Positions 44,333 to 52,013 of a DNA stretch of 64,000 nt are shown in pieces. The notes beneath the pieces are model-generated. The model worked only from the letters and a program-made list of their open reading frames with translations. It ran no database searches and was not told the origin of the DNA. Where the stretch lies: contig NZ_CP097263.1 of assembly GCF_028622115.1 (NCBI RefSeq), forward strand, positions 992,001 through 1,056,000, read 5' to 3'. Within the stretch, counting starts at the first letter, position 1. Each line of letters begins with the position of its first letter. A program made the position numbers and the translations under genes. The stretch is from Kutzneria chonburiensis (GTDB lineage Bacteria; Actinomycetota; Actinomycetes; Mycobacteriales; Pseudonocardiaceae).

Positions 44333-44998
44333 CTACCGGTTGGCGGGCCCCCACAGCGGCTCGGGGATTTCCGGTGTGTACGGGCGATCCCAATGGTTGC
44401 GGCTGCTCACCTCGTGCACGGGACGGCGGTTGGCGGCGACGCCCCAACGGCCCAGCGGATAGCCGAGCGCGAGCATGGCGGTCATCTGCCAACCCTCGTC
44501 GGTCGGCACGCCCAACAGCTCATGCACCTGCTCGGCCTGGTACCGCAGCATGGTCGTGATGATCCCGCCGACGCCCTCGGCCCGCGCGGCGAGCAAGGCG
44601 CTCCAGATCGCGGGGTAGATGTTGGCCCCGCCGTGGTCGTCGATGGCGAACACGAACAGCGGCAACGGAGTCTGTTCGAAGTGGTCGGCGAAGTACGTGC
44701 CGGAGCGGTTGATCCGCTGGAGGTTTTCCGCGTGTGCCACGGGATCATGGATGGTTCGGGCCAGAGTGCCGGCGGAGATCTCGGCGTACTCCATGGCCCG
44801 GGCAGCCCGGTAGAGGACGGCGAGCTCGGCCTTCACGGCGGGATCGTCCACGGCGATGAAGTGCCAACGCTGGGCATTGGCCCCGCTGGGGGCACGGATC
44901 GCGGCGTCAAGGATGCGGCTCTGGACGTCGACCGGAATCGGGTCCGGGCGCATGCGGCGCATCATGCGGGTGGTGTACAGCGCCTCGTGCACGTCCAT
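44333..44998 (-). CDS. Nitroreductase-family flavoprotein 2
   Basis: A 221-residue nitroreductase-fold protein: TRMMRRMRPDPIP at the FMN phosphate site, RAPSGANAQRWHFIAV, then AEGVGGIITTMLRYQAEQVHELLGVP and LALGYPLGRWG. This sub-type is close to the coenzyme-F420/FMN nitroreductase-like proteins of actinomycetes. The ATG lies 2 bases after the tetR stop, so both genes form a leftward operon and share the operator region. A role in reduction of a nitroaromatic or of a quinone-like intermediate is inferred from context. Confidence 0.9.
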   Translation of the reverse strand: MDVHEALYTTRMMRRMRPDPIPVDVQSRILDAAIRAPSGANAQRWHFIAVDDPAVKAELAVLYRAARAMEYAEISAGTLARTIHDPVAHAENLQRINRSGTYFADHFEQTPLPLFVFAIDDHGGANIYPAIWSALLAARAEGVGGIITTMLRYQAEQVHELLGVPTDEGWQMTAMLALGYPLGRWGVAANRRPVHEVSSRNHWDRPYTPEIPEPLWGPANR

Positions 44999-45000
44999 GA

Positions 45001-45630
45001 TCACTCCGAGGCGGCGATGGCCGGCCACAACACGGCCACCACACGGTCGGCGAGGTCCTTGGTCGGCTCGCCACGGTAGAAGGCGGCGAAGTAGCTGCCG
45101 AAGCACATGATCGCGATGGTGTGCGGGTCGATGCCGTCACGAACCGCGCCGCGCTCCCGCAACTGCCCCAGCACCTCTTCCAACATCGACACCCGCGGCT
45201 CGACGGCGTGCGTGCGCAGGATGTCGAGCAGCTCGGGGGTGCGGATGGCCTCGCCGGCGAAGTTGCCCATCAGCACCATGGCGTCCGGGTTGAAGTACGC
45301 CGGGTCGAGCCGCCGGACCGCCTCGACCAGGGCCTCGCGCGGCTCGAGCCCGGACAGGTCGACGGTGTACATGTCGCGCTGCCGGCGGAAGCCGTAGTCG
45401 AGCGCGTCCACGACCAGGTCGAACTTGGTGGCCCAGCGGCGGTACAGCGTCGGCCGGGTGACGCCGGCGTCGGTCGCGATGTCGCCGATGGTCATCCGCG
45501 AGTAGCCGTCCCGCACGAGCCGTTCCCGGGTGGCCAGGATGATGGCCTCGTCGATGGCCGCGTCCCGCGGCCGGCCGCCGAGGTTGCGCTCGCTGTGGTC
45601 CGCGCCGAGCTCGCTGTCGTCCTTCGCCAT
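45001..45630 (-). CDS. TetR-family regulator of the GTTACA-N9-TGTAAC regulon
   Basis: A 209-residue TetR regulator with the N-terminal helix-turn-helix YSRMTIGDIATDAGVTRPTLYRRW, then an all-helical ligand domain. It starts 20 bases from the first of two 21-bp palindromes in the divergent promoter, consistent with autorepression and repression of the rightward UbiX/UbiD operon. A third identical-type site 8 kb away, before the PnbB-like gene, extends its likely regulon. The inducer is probably an aromatic acid (inference). Confidence 0.93.
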   Translation of the reverse strand: MAKDDSELGADHSERNLGGRPRDAAIDEAIILATRERLVRDGYSRMTIGDIATDAGVTRPTLYRRWATKFDLVVDALDYGFRRQRDMYTVDLSGLEPREALVEAVRRLDPAYFNPDAMVLMGNFAGEAIRTPELLDILRTHAVEPRVSMLEEVLGQLRERGAVRDGIDPHTIAIMCFGSYFAAFYRGEPTKDLADRVVAVLWPAIAASE

Positions 45631-45650
45631 GACCCCACCCTAGCGGATCC

Positions 45651-45671
45651 GTTACAGCTGATGGTTGTAAC
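45651..45671. promoter_or_regulatory. GTTACA-N9-TGTAAC operator 1 of the tetR divergent promoter
   Basis: GTTACA (45651-45656), nine bases, TGTAAC (45666-45671), 20 bases from the tetR start codon. Same arms and spacing as the sites at 45687 and 37159. Confidence 0.85.
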
Positions 45672-45686
45672 TCTGCGTCTGGTTCG

Positions 45687-45707
45687 GTTACAGTCGCATC
45701 TTGTAAC
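45687..45707. promoter_or_regulatory. GTTACA-N9-TGTAAC operator 2 of the tetR divergent promoter
   Basis: GTTACA (45687-45692), nine bases, TGTAAC (45702-45707), 18 bases before the DsbA-family gene. Its start is 36 bases from that of operator 1. Confidence 0.85.
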
Positions 45708-45725
45708 GAAACCTGGGGAGGCGAC

Positions 45726-46307
45726 GTGATGGTCAGGCACTGGTTCGACTTCATGTGCCCGTTCTGCTACGTCGCCCAGCACCGCAACGACATCCTGGCG
45801 CGGCGCGGGATCGAGGTCGTGCACCTGCCGTACCAGATCCATCCCGAGATCCCGGAGGACGGCCTCGACGCCGGCCTGCGGATCGGGCCGATGTACGAGC
45901 ACCTCGACCGGGAGGCGGCCGCTGCCGGGCTGGTGCTGAACTGGCCGGCGCGGCTCTCCAACACCCGGAGAGCGCTCTCCGTGGCCGAGTGGATCAGGCG
46001 AACTGCGCCGGACAAGGCCGACGACTTCACCAAACGCCTGTTCCACGCCTACTTCGTCGACGGCGAGAACCTTGGCGACCCAGCCGTGGTCGAGCGGCAT
46101 GCCACTGCGGTTGACATCGATGTCGACGAGCTTCGGGGAGCGCTCTCCGACGGCACCGCCGCTACCTGGCTGGTCGAGTCCGAGCTGGCCGGCGCCGAAG
46201 CCGGCGTGCGGGCCACCCCCAGCTGGGAGATCAACGGACAGCTGATCTCCGGGCTGCTGCCCGCGTCCGAGTTCGAGCGCCTGACCGCCGCGCGCCGTCC
46301 GGCCTGA
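45726..46307 (+). CDS. DsbA/FrnE-family thioredoxin-fold protein
   Basis: A 193-residue thioredoxin-fold protein with a CPFC active site close to the N-terminus (HWFDFMCPFCYVAQHRND), a helical insertion and a cis-Pro loop (GVRATPSWEINGQLISG). The family includes FrnE, DsbA-like oxidoreductases and 2-hydroxychromene-2-carboxylate isomerase, a glutathione-type enzyme of naphthalene breakdown. A cytoplasmic role in the operon is likely since no signal peptide is seen. GGGGAGG precedes the GTG; an ATG follows directly at 45729. Confidence 0.88.
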   Translation: MMVRHWFDFMCPFCYVAQHRNDILARRGIEVVHLPYQIHPEIPEDGLDAGLRIGPMYEHLDREAAAAGLVLNWPARLSNTRRALSVAEWIRRTAPDKADDFTKRLFHAYFVDGENLGDPAVVERHATAVDIDVDELRGALSDGTAATWLVESELAGAEAGVRATPSWEINGQLISGLLPASEFERLTAARRPA

Positions 46308-46378
46308 GCCGACGCGACCGAACGATCCGACAGCGCCGCCGCATGCCCGGCTGCGCCGAGAAAATATGAGGTCTGCTC

Positions 46379-46954
46379 ATGCGACTGGTTGTCGCCATCA
46401 CCGGCGCCACCGGCACGGTGCTGGGGGTACGCCTGCTGGAGGTCCTGCGGAAGCTCGACGTGGAGACGCACCTGGTGCTCAGCGACTGGGCCCGGGCCAC
46501 GCTCAGCCTGGAGACCGACTACACGGTCAACGACGTGCGAGCGCTGGCCACGTACACCCACAGCGCCAAGGACCTCGCCGCCGCCATCTCCAGCGGCTCG
46601 TTCCTCACTGACGGCATGGTCGTCTGCCCGTGCAGCATGAAGACGTTGGCCGCCATCCGCATGGGCTACGGCGACAACCTCATCACCCGGGCCGCCGACG
46701 TCACCCTCAAGGAACGCCGCCGCCTGGTGCTGGTGGCCCGCGAGGCGCCGCTGAGCGAGATCCACCTGGAGAACATGCACTACCTGGCCCGGGCCGGCGC
46801 GGTCATCTTCCCGCCGACCATCGCCTACTACACCAAGCCGAACTCGGTCGACGACGTCACCGACCAGATCGCCGGCCGCGTCCTCGACCAGCTCGACATC
46901 CAGCACTCGACGATCGACCGCTGGAAGTCGCCCCTCACGGAGGAGAAGCAGTGA
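46379..46954 (+). CDS. ubiX: UbiX-like flavin prenyltransferase
   Basis: A 191-residue flavoprotein of the UbiX/Pad1 family: VVAITGATGTVLGVRLLEVL (FMN loop), SGSFLTDGMVVCPCSMKTLAAIRMGYGDNLITRAADV and KERRRLVLVAREAPLSEIHLENM. UbiX prenylates FMN to make the cofactor that UbiD decarboxylases need. It overlaps the UbiD gene by 4 bases (GTGA), the usual pairing. Gly-Ala-Thr-Gly-Thr replaces the common GASG loop, a minor variation. Confidence 0.95.
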   Translation: MRLVVAITGATGTVLGVRLLEVLRKLDVETHLVLSDWARATLSLETDYTVNDVRALATYTHSAKDLAAAISSGSFLTDGMVVCPCSMKTLAAIRMGYGDNLITRAADVTLKERRRLVLVAREAPLSEIHLENMHYLARAGAVIFPPTIAYYTKPNSVDDVTDQIAGRVLDQLDIQHSTIDRWKSPLTEEKQ

Positions 46955-48531
46955 GCACCAGCACCACCAGTGCCCCGGCCGCCACCTCGCGGACCGGTCC
47001 CGACCTGCGCAGCTGGCTGTCCACCCTGGAGCAGGCCGGCCAGCTGGCCCGTATCGGCGCCGAGGTCGACTGGAACGAGGAGATCGGCGCGATCACCCGG
47101 GCCAACCTCGCGCTGGAGGGCCCCGGCCTGCTGTTCGAGAACATCACCGGCCACCAGGACACCGTCTGCACCAAGTTCCTGACCTCGGCGCTGGGCAACC
47201 GCCGGCAGGTCCAGCTGATGCTCGGCCTACCCGAGGGAACCTCGGATTCGGCCATCGTCCGGCACCTGCGCGAGCGGTTCCAGCACCCCGTGCCGCCCCG
47301 TGTCGTCGAGCGCGGTCCGGTGCAGGACAACGTGATCGAGGGCGACGACATCGACCTGGAGCAGTTCCCCGTGCCCCGCTGGCACGCCGCCGACGGCGGC
47401 CGCTACATCGACACCTTCTGCGGCGTCGTGACCCAGGACAGGTACACCGGCCGCGACAACATCGGCCTGTACCGCGGGCAGATCGTGGACCGCGACAAGA
47501 TCGCCAAGCTGCTGGTCCCCAGCCAGGGCTGGGGCGTGCACGCCGAGGAGTACAAGCCCGAGCCGATGCCGGTGGCCATCGTGTACGGCTGGCACGACGT
47601 GCTGCCGTTCTGCGCGGGCAGCCCGTTCCCACGCAACGTCTGCGAGTGGGACATGATGGGCGCGCTGCTCGGCCAGCCGGTCGACCTGGTGGCGTGCGAG
47701 ACCGTGCCGCTGCACGTGCCGGCCACCGCCGAGATCGTGGTCGAGGGCTACATCGACCCCGACCCGGCCACCTTCATGATGGAGGGGCCGTTCGCCGAGT
47801 ACCCGGGCTTCGTCGGCGACGCTGCGCCGGCTCCGGTCGTGCGGGTCACGCGCATCATGCACCGCACCGACCCGGTGCTGCGCGGCACGCTGGAGGGCAT
47901 CCGGCCCGGGCTGCTCAACGAGGACAGCATCACCAACTTCGCCCGCTCGGCCATCACCTGGAACACCCTCGAGGACCTCGGCATCGGCGGCATCACCGAC
48001 CTGTGGATGACCGAGGTGTCCAACGGCCAGAACACCATCGTGCAGATCCAGAAGCGCTACCGCGGCCACGCCCAGCAGATCGCCTCGGCGCTGTGGGGCA
48101 CCGGCGGCTCGGTGTGGTTCCACAAGAACGTCACCGTGGTCGAGCAGGACATCGACATCCACGACCCGGTCGCGCTGGACTGGGCGCTGTCCTACCGGGT
48201 CAACGTGGGCCTCGGCGACGTCGCGTTCTTCGGCCCCGGCATCGGCTCGGCCCTGGACCCGTCGACGCCGCCGGAGCTGAACAACGGCGCCAAGTACGGC
48301 ACCGGGCAGTGGACCCGGATGCTCGTCGACGCCACCCGCAACTGGGAGATCGACCCGCGGCCGGAGTGGGGCGGCCGCCGCTTCCCGCCGACCGACCGGC
48401 TGGAGCCGGAGCTGGAGGCGCGGGTGGCCGATCGCTGGGCGGAGTACGGCATCGGCGTGCCCTACCTCGACGACGCCGGCCGCGAACGGCTCACCCTGGC
48501 CGAGCTCAGCAAGCGTCTGCCCGAAGTGTGA
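46951..48531 (+). CDS. ubiD: UbiD-family prenyl-FMN-dependent decarboxylase
   Basis: A 526-residue UbiD-type enzyme. FPVPRWHAADGGRYIDTFCGVVTQD, NIGLYRGQI (with the catalytic Arg region), EGPFAEYPGFVGD (catalytic Glu region) and the C-terminal ATRNWEIDPRPEWGGRRFPP are typical. Family members decarboxylate (or carboxylate) aromatic and alpha,beta-unsaturated acids such as 4-hydroxybenzoate, vanillate, protocatechuate or cinnamates. GGAGGA precedes the GTG. Together with the PnbB-like protein (whose product class is protocatechuate) this suggests removal of an aryl carboxyl group, but the substrate is unproven. Confidence 0.94.
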   Translation: MSTSTTSAPAATSRTGPDLRSWLSTLEQAGQLARIGAEVDWNEEIGAITRANLALEGPGLLFENITGHQDTVCTKFLTSALGNRRQVQLMLGLPEGTSDSAIVRHLRERFQHPVPPRVVERGPVQDNVIEGDDIDLEQFPVPRWHAADGGRYIDTFCGVVTQDRYTGRDNIGLYRGQIVDRDKIAKLLVPSQGWGVHAEEYKPEPMPVAIVYGWHDVLPFCAGSPFPRNVCEWDMMGALLGQPVDLVACETVPLHVPATAEIVVEGYIDPDPATFMMEGPFAEYPGFVGDAAPAPVVRVTRIMHRTDPVLRGTLEGIRPGLLNEDSITNFARSAITWNTLEDLGIGGITDLWMTEVSNGQNTIVQIQKRYRGHAQQIASALWGTGGSVWFHKNVTVVEQDIDIHDPVALDWALSYRVNVGLGDVAFFGPGIGSALDPSTPPELNNGAKYGTGQWTRMLVDATRNWEIDPRPEWGGRRFPPTDRLEPELEARVADRWAEYGIGVPYLDDAGRERLTLAELSKRLPEV

Positions 48532-49529
48532 TGGGCATCCACGTCAGCGTGGCGCTGCCGGCGTCGGCCGAGTCGACCGCTCACATCGTGACGGCCGAGC
48601 GGCTGGGCTACCGCTGCGCCTACGTCTACGACACGCCGTTCGAGGGCAGCGACGTCTGGCTGGCGCTGCACGAGGCCGCCGAGGCGACGGCGAGCATCGC
48701 GCTCGGCCCGGCCGTGCTGATCCCGACGCTGCGCCACCCGCTGGTCAACGCGGCACAGACCTTTTCCTTGCACCGCAAGGCGCCCGGTCGTGTCGTGACC
48801 GCGTTCGGCACCGGCTTCTCCAGTCGTGCCGCGGCCGGACAGCCGCCGGTTCCGTGGTCCTATGTCGAGAAGTACGTCCGCGCGCACACTTCCCTGCTGG
48901 CCGGCGAGGCAGCCGAGTGGGACGGCGCGCCGATCCAGCTGATGCCGACCTCGACGCAGCACGAGACGTTGCCGCTCAAGATCCCGCTGCTGATCGCGGC
49001 CGTAGGGCCGAAGGGCGCGGAGGTGGCCCGCCGGCTCGGCGCCGACGGAATCATGTCGATGTTCCAGCCCATCCCGCAGCAGCGGGACTTCAGCCGGGCG
49101 GTGGTCTCGGCCGTCGGCACCGTGCTTGATGATGGCGAGGAGCTGAACAGCGAGCGGGTGCGGCTGGCTGCCGGCCCGCCGTGGGCCGGCGTCTTCCACT
49201 TCACGTACACCGCGCAGGGGGCCGACGCGGTGCGCGCGCTGCCCGGCGGACCGGCTTGGCTGGAGGTCATCGAGCGGTACCCGGAAGCCGAGCGGCACCT
49301 GCACATCCACCGTGGCCACATGGTGGAGATGAACGAGGCCGACCTGGCCGCGTGGCACGCCGGCGGGTACGTCACGCTGACCTCGGGCACGTTGACCGGG
49401 CCTGCTGAGGTGGTGCGTCAGCGCGTGGCCGACCTGGCCGCGGCCGGCGCCACCGAGATCATGATCGAGCCGTCCGGCCCGGACATCGAACGCGAGCTCA
49501 CCGCGTTCATCGCCGCCGTGTGCGGCTGA
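48531..49529 (+). CDS. LLM-class (F420-dependent type) oxidoreductase
   Basis: A 332-residue luciferase-like TIM-barrel protein: HIVTAERLGYRCAYVYDTPFEGSDVWLAL, ALGPAVLIPTLRHPLVNAAQTF, and LLIAAVGPKGAEVARRLGADGIM. Actinobacterial members often use F420, some FMNH2. They reduce or oxygenate aromatic and alcohol substrates. The ATG overlaps the UbiD stop by one base (GTGATG), so it is the fourth gene of the TetR-controlled operon. Confidence 0.9.
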   Translation: MGIHVSVALPASAESTAHIVTAERLGYRCAYVYDTPFEGSDVWLALHEAAEATASIALGPAVLIPTLRHPLVNAAQTFSLHRKAPGRVVTAFGTGFSSRAAAGQPPVPWSYVEKYVRAHTSLLAGEAAEWDGAPIQLMPTSTQHETLPLKIPLLIAAVGPKGAEVARRLGADGIMSMFQPIPQQRDFSRAVVSAVGTVLDDGEELNSERVRLAAGPPWAGVFHFTYTAQGADAVRALPGGPAWLEVIERYPEAERHLHIHRGHMVEMNEADLAAWHAGGYVTLTSGTLTGPAEVVRQRVADLAAAGATEIMIEPSGPDIERELTAFIAAVCG

Positions 49530-49575
49530 CCGGGCACGATTCCGTAGCCACGGGGCGCGCGGGCCCGATGGGATC

Positions 49576-50097
49576 ATGGCGTGGGTGGACATCGCACGTG
49601 CGCTCAAGCCCGGCGACGGGCACTCCGTGATGATCTCCGGCTTCGGGGCGACCCTCAAGCTGGACAGCAGGGACAGCGGCACCGTCGGCATCGTGGAGCA
49701 CTCGTTCGCCGTCGGCACGATCACCGTGCCGCACCGGCACAGCCGCGAGGACGAGCACTCGTTCGTGCTCGACGGGGAGATCGGCTTCCGCTCCGACGAC
49801 ACCGAGGTCGTGCTCGGCCCCGGCGGCTTCGTCTCGAAGCCCCGGGGCCGGCTGCACGCCATGTGGAACGCCGGCGGCCGGCCCGGCCGGATACTGGAGG
49901 TCATCGCGCCCGGCGGGTTCGAGCACTACTTCCGTGAGCTGGCCGAGCTGCTCGGGTCGGTGACGCCGGCCGGCACCGCGCTCCACGACACGTCCGAGTT
50001 CGTCGAGCTGGCCGCCCGCTATGGCCTCAGCTACGGCAATCCCGAGTGGCTGGACGACGTCGTGGCCCGCTACGGCCTCACGCCGCCGCGGCGCTGA
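49576..50097 (+). CDS. Cupin-domain protein of the UbiX/UbiD operon
   Basis: A 173-residue single cupin with the metal motif HRHSREDEHSFVLDGEIG (two His, Glu, then His) and a second half GGFVSKPRGRLHAMWNAG with the fourth ligand. It lacks catalytic hints beyond the metal site; ring-cleavage dioxygenases and isomerases share this fold. It lies 46 bases after the LLM gene and is probably the last gene of the operon. Its stop directly abuts the stop of the convergent methyltransferase. Confidence 0.88.
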   Translation: MAWVDIARALKPGDGHSVMISGFGATLKLDSRDSGTVGIVEHSFAVGTITVPHRHSREDEHSFVLDGEIGFRSDDTEVVLGPGGFVSKPRGRLHAMWNAGGRPGRILEVIAPGGFEHYFRELAELLGSVTPAGTALHDTSEFVELAARYGLSYGNPEWLDDVVARYGLTPPRR

Positions 50098-51090
50098 TCA
50101 CTTGGTCACCACGACCATGCGCCCGAAATCCGTGCCGGCAATGCGGTCCAGCGTGAAACCGACGGCCACGGCCTCCTCGGCCAGCTCCTCCGCGCTCGGC
50201 CCGAACCGCGCCTGCTGGCCGTGCGCGATCAGCCGGCGGACCGTCCACGCCGGCCGGTCCTGCTCGGTCGGCACGGCCTCCAGCTCCTGGATGAACAGTT
50301 TGCCGCCGGGTTTGAGCGCGCGCCGGATCATGGCCAGCGTGGCCGGTCGGATCGCCGCCGGGAAGAACGGCTGGGCCCAGAACGCCCCGACGAACTCGTC
50401 GCGTTCCGGCACGTCACGGGCATCCATCTGACGGATCTCCACCCGGTCGGCCACGCCGAAGGCCTCGGCCCGACGCTTCGCCTCGGCCGCCACGGCCGGC
50501 ACCAGTTCGACCGCGACGCCGTGCATCTCCGGGACCGTGGTGGCCAAGGTGAGGGTTGCGCAGGCGACGCCGCAGCCCACGTCCAGCCAGCGGCCGGCGC
50601 GGACCTGCGCGGCCAGGTCGGGAAGTTGGGCCAGGAGCTGCGCGTACACCGCGCGGGTCACGTCGGTGACGTGGCCGCCGACGGCATTGGCCACCACCAG
50701 CGCGTCGGCCTCGGTCAGGGCCAGCGGTGTCGAGTCCTCGACCAGGGCGCGGACCTGGCGGACCTCCATCTCGATCTGCGCCAGCTTGTCGCCCAGCGGG
50801 ATCCAGGCGTCGTCGGCCGCGACCGTGGCGAACGGCACGGTGAGGCGGACCTTGCCGTCCTCCTGCTCGACGATGCCGTTGGCCTGCAACGCTTCGAGCA
50901 CGTCCTGCACGCGTTCGGCCGGCAGCCTGGCGAAGCCGGCCAGCTCCTCGACCGTGCGGGGCTCGAGGAGGAACTCCGTCCAGCCCTTCTCGTGCACCGC
51001 CGTCAGCAGGCTGAGCAGCTGCGCCTCGGCGCGCATGCCCTCCAGCCGCTGCCGGGCCTGCATGGCCAGTGCCACCGATTCCTGTTTCAC
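50098..51090 (-). CDS. Class I SAM-dependent methyltransferase with winged-helix N-terminus
   Basis: A 330-residue protein: a helical/winged-helix-like N-terminal dimerisation part (LLSLLTAVHEKGWTEFLLEPRTVEEL) and a Rossmann methyltransferase domain with SAM loop GRWLDVGCGVACATLTLA, the acidic VEIRQMDARDVPE and post-motif RRALKPGGKLFIQELE. The layout is like O-methyltransferases of small aromatic molecules. GTG at 51090 is chosen for its GGAAGG at good spacing; GTG at 51123 would add 11 residues. It shares a divergent promoter with the S1 protease. Confidence 0.88.
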   Translation of the reverse strand: MKQESVALAMQARQRLEGMRAEAQLLSLLTAVHEKGWTEFLLEPRTVEELAGFARLPAERVQDVLEALQANGIVEQEDGKVRLTVPFATVAADDAWIPLGDKLAQIEMEVRQVRALVEDSTPLALTEADALVVANAVGGHVTDVTRAVYAQLLAQLPDLAAQVRAGRWLDVGCGVACATLTLATTVPEMHGVAVELVPAVAAEAKRRAEAFGVADRVEIRQMDARDVPERDEFVGAFWAQPFFPAAIRPATLAMIRRALKPGGKLFIQELEAVPTEQDRPAWTVRRLIAHGQQARFGPSAEELAEEAVAVGFTLDRIAGTDFGRMVVVTK

Positions 51091-51133
51091 CGCACGCCTT
51101 CCGCCCGAGGACCGTTCGTCCACAATGTACAGA

Positions 51134-51159
51134 CTGAAGCGTTATTCAGGTTGCTTCAG
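51134..51159. promoter_or_regulatory. Inverted repeat in the methyltransferase/protease divergent promoter
   Basis: CTGAAGC (51134-51140) and GCTTCAG (51153-51159) form a 7-base inverted repeat with a 12-base spacer; a shorter palindrome, CTGAA-N6-TTCAG, is nested in it (51134-51149). It may be an operator for either gene. Confidence 0.4.
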
Positions 51160-51216
51160 GATCCGTTCAGCCTCTTTTCGGCATGATTCCCGCAGCACTC
51201 GCAGAAGGGAAGCGCG

Positions 51217-51993
51217 ATGAGGAAACGAAGCCTCGGTTCTGCCTCGTTGGTCGGCGGCGCGGCGCTGATGGTCGCCGCGGCCGCCCCGGCGGCGGCCATC
51301 GTCGGCGGCACGGACGCCACCCAGCCCTACAGTTTCATGGCCTCCATGCAGTTCGCCTCCGGCGACCCGCTGTGCGGGGCCACGCTGATCGCGCCGCAGT
51401 GGCTGGTCACCGCCGGACACTGCGTGACCGATCCGGCCACGCTCGGCGTTGCGGATCCCGCGAAGTACCAGTTCCGGATCGCCTCTGTGGACCCGGCCCA
51501 GGGCGGCGAGCTGGTCAAGGCCGACAAGTTCATCCGACATGAGGGCTGGGACGACCAGCTGCACAACGACATCGCCCTGGTGCACCTGACAAAACAGGTG
51601 CGTGCCCGCCCCATCGCCATCGGCACGGCCCCGCCGCCGGGCGCGACGGTCCGTCAGCTGGGCTGGGGGAGCACCTGCCCGCACCATGGTTGCCCCGGCG
51701 CGGCGACCCTTCAGCAGCTCGACACCGCCATTGCCGATCCATCGGGATGCACCGTGCCCGACTTCAACTCCGCCCGCCAGCTGTGCATGGACAACAAGGG
51801 CGGTACCGCCAGCGCCTGTTACGGCGACTCCGGCGGACCGGCCGTGGTGGCGGGATATGGCCGGTGGCTGCTCGTCGGCGTGACCAGCCACGGTCAGACG
51901 TCGCCGTGCGTCGACCTGCCCGGCGTCGACACCAACGTGGCCTTCTACGCCGACTGGATCGCGGCTGACACCAGGCCCGGTGGCGCCGGGTAG
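51217..51993 (+). CDS. Secreted S1-family serine protease
   Basis: A 258-residue chymotrypsin-fold protease. A Sec signal peptide ends at APAAA, so the mature enzyme begins directly at the canonical IVGGTDA with Ile28 and seems to lack a propeptide. The triad is His68 (TAGHC), Asp118 (HNDIALV) and Ser205 (CYGDSGGP). The residue at the trypsin Asp189 position is Ser (TASACYGDSGG), so the S1 pocket is chymotrypsin-like and not trypsin-like. Six Cys allow three disulfides. A GAAGGGA ribosome site precedes the ATG. A hairpin terminator follows. Confidence 0.94.
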   Translation: MRKRSLGSASLVGGAALMVAAAAPAAAIVGGTDATQPYSFMASMQFASGDPLCGATLIAPQWLVTAGHCVTDPATLGVADPAKYQFRIASVDPAQGGELVKADKFIRHEGWDDQLHNDIALVHLTKQVRARPIAIGTAPPPGATVRQLGWGSTCPHHGCPGAATLQQLDTAIADPSGCTVPDFNSARQLCMDNKGGTASACYGDSGGPAVVAGYGRWLLVGVTSHGQTSPCVDLPGVDTNVAFYADWIAADTRPGGAG

Positions 51994-52007
51994 GACGCCA
52001 CCGGGCC
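51974..52007. terminator. Hairpin terminator shared by the S1 protease and the beta-helix gene
   Basis: A 12-bp perfect stem (51974-51985 with 51996-52007) encloses the protease stop region (10-base loop). The convergent beta-helix gene ends at 52014, so both transcripts can use it. Confidence 0.65.
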
Positions 52008-52013
52008 GCCGAC

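Noticed and set aside
45967-45980. Another GGAGAGCGCTCTCC palindrome, inside the DsbA-family gene, with a partial copy near 46137
   Set aside because: Lies within coding sequence far from sugar genes; not counted as an operator, though it weakens the specificity of the motif.
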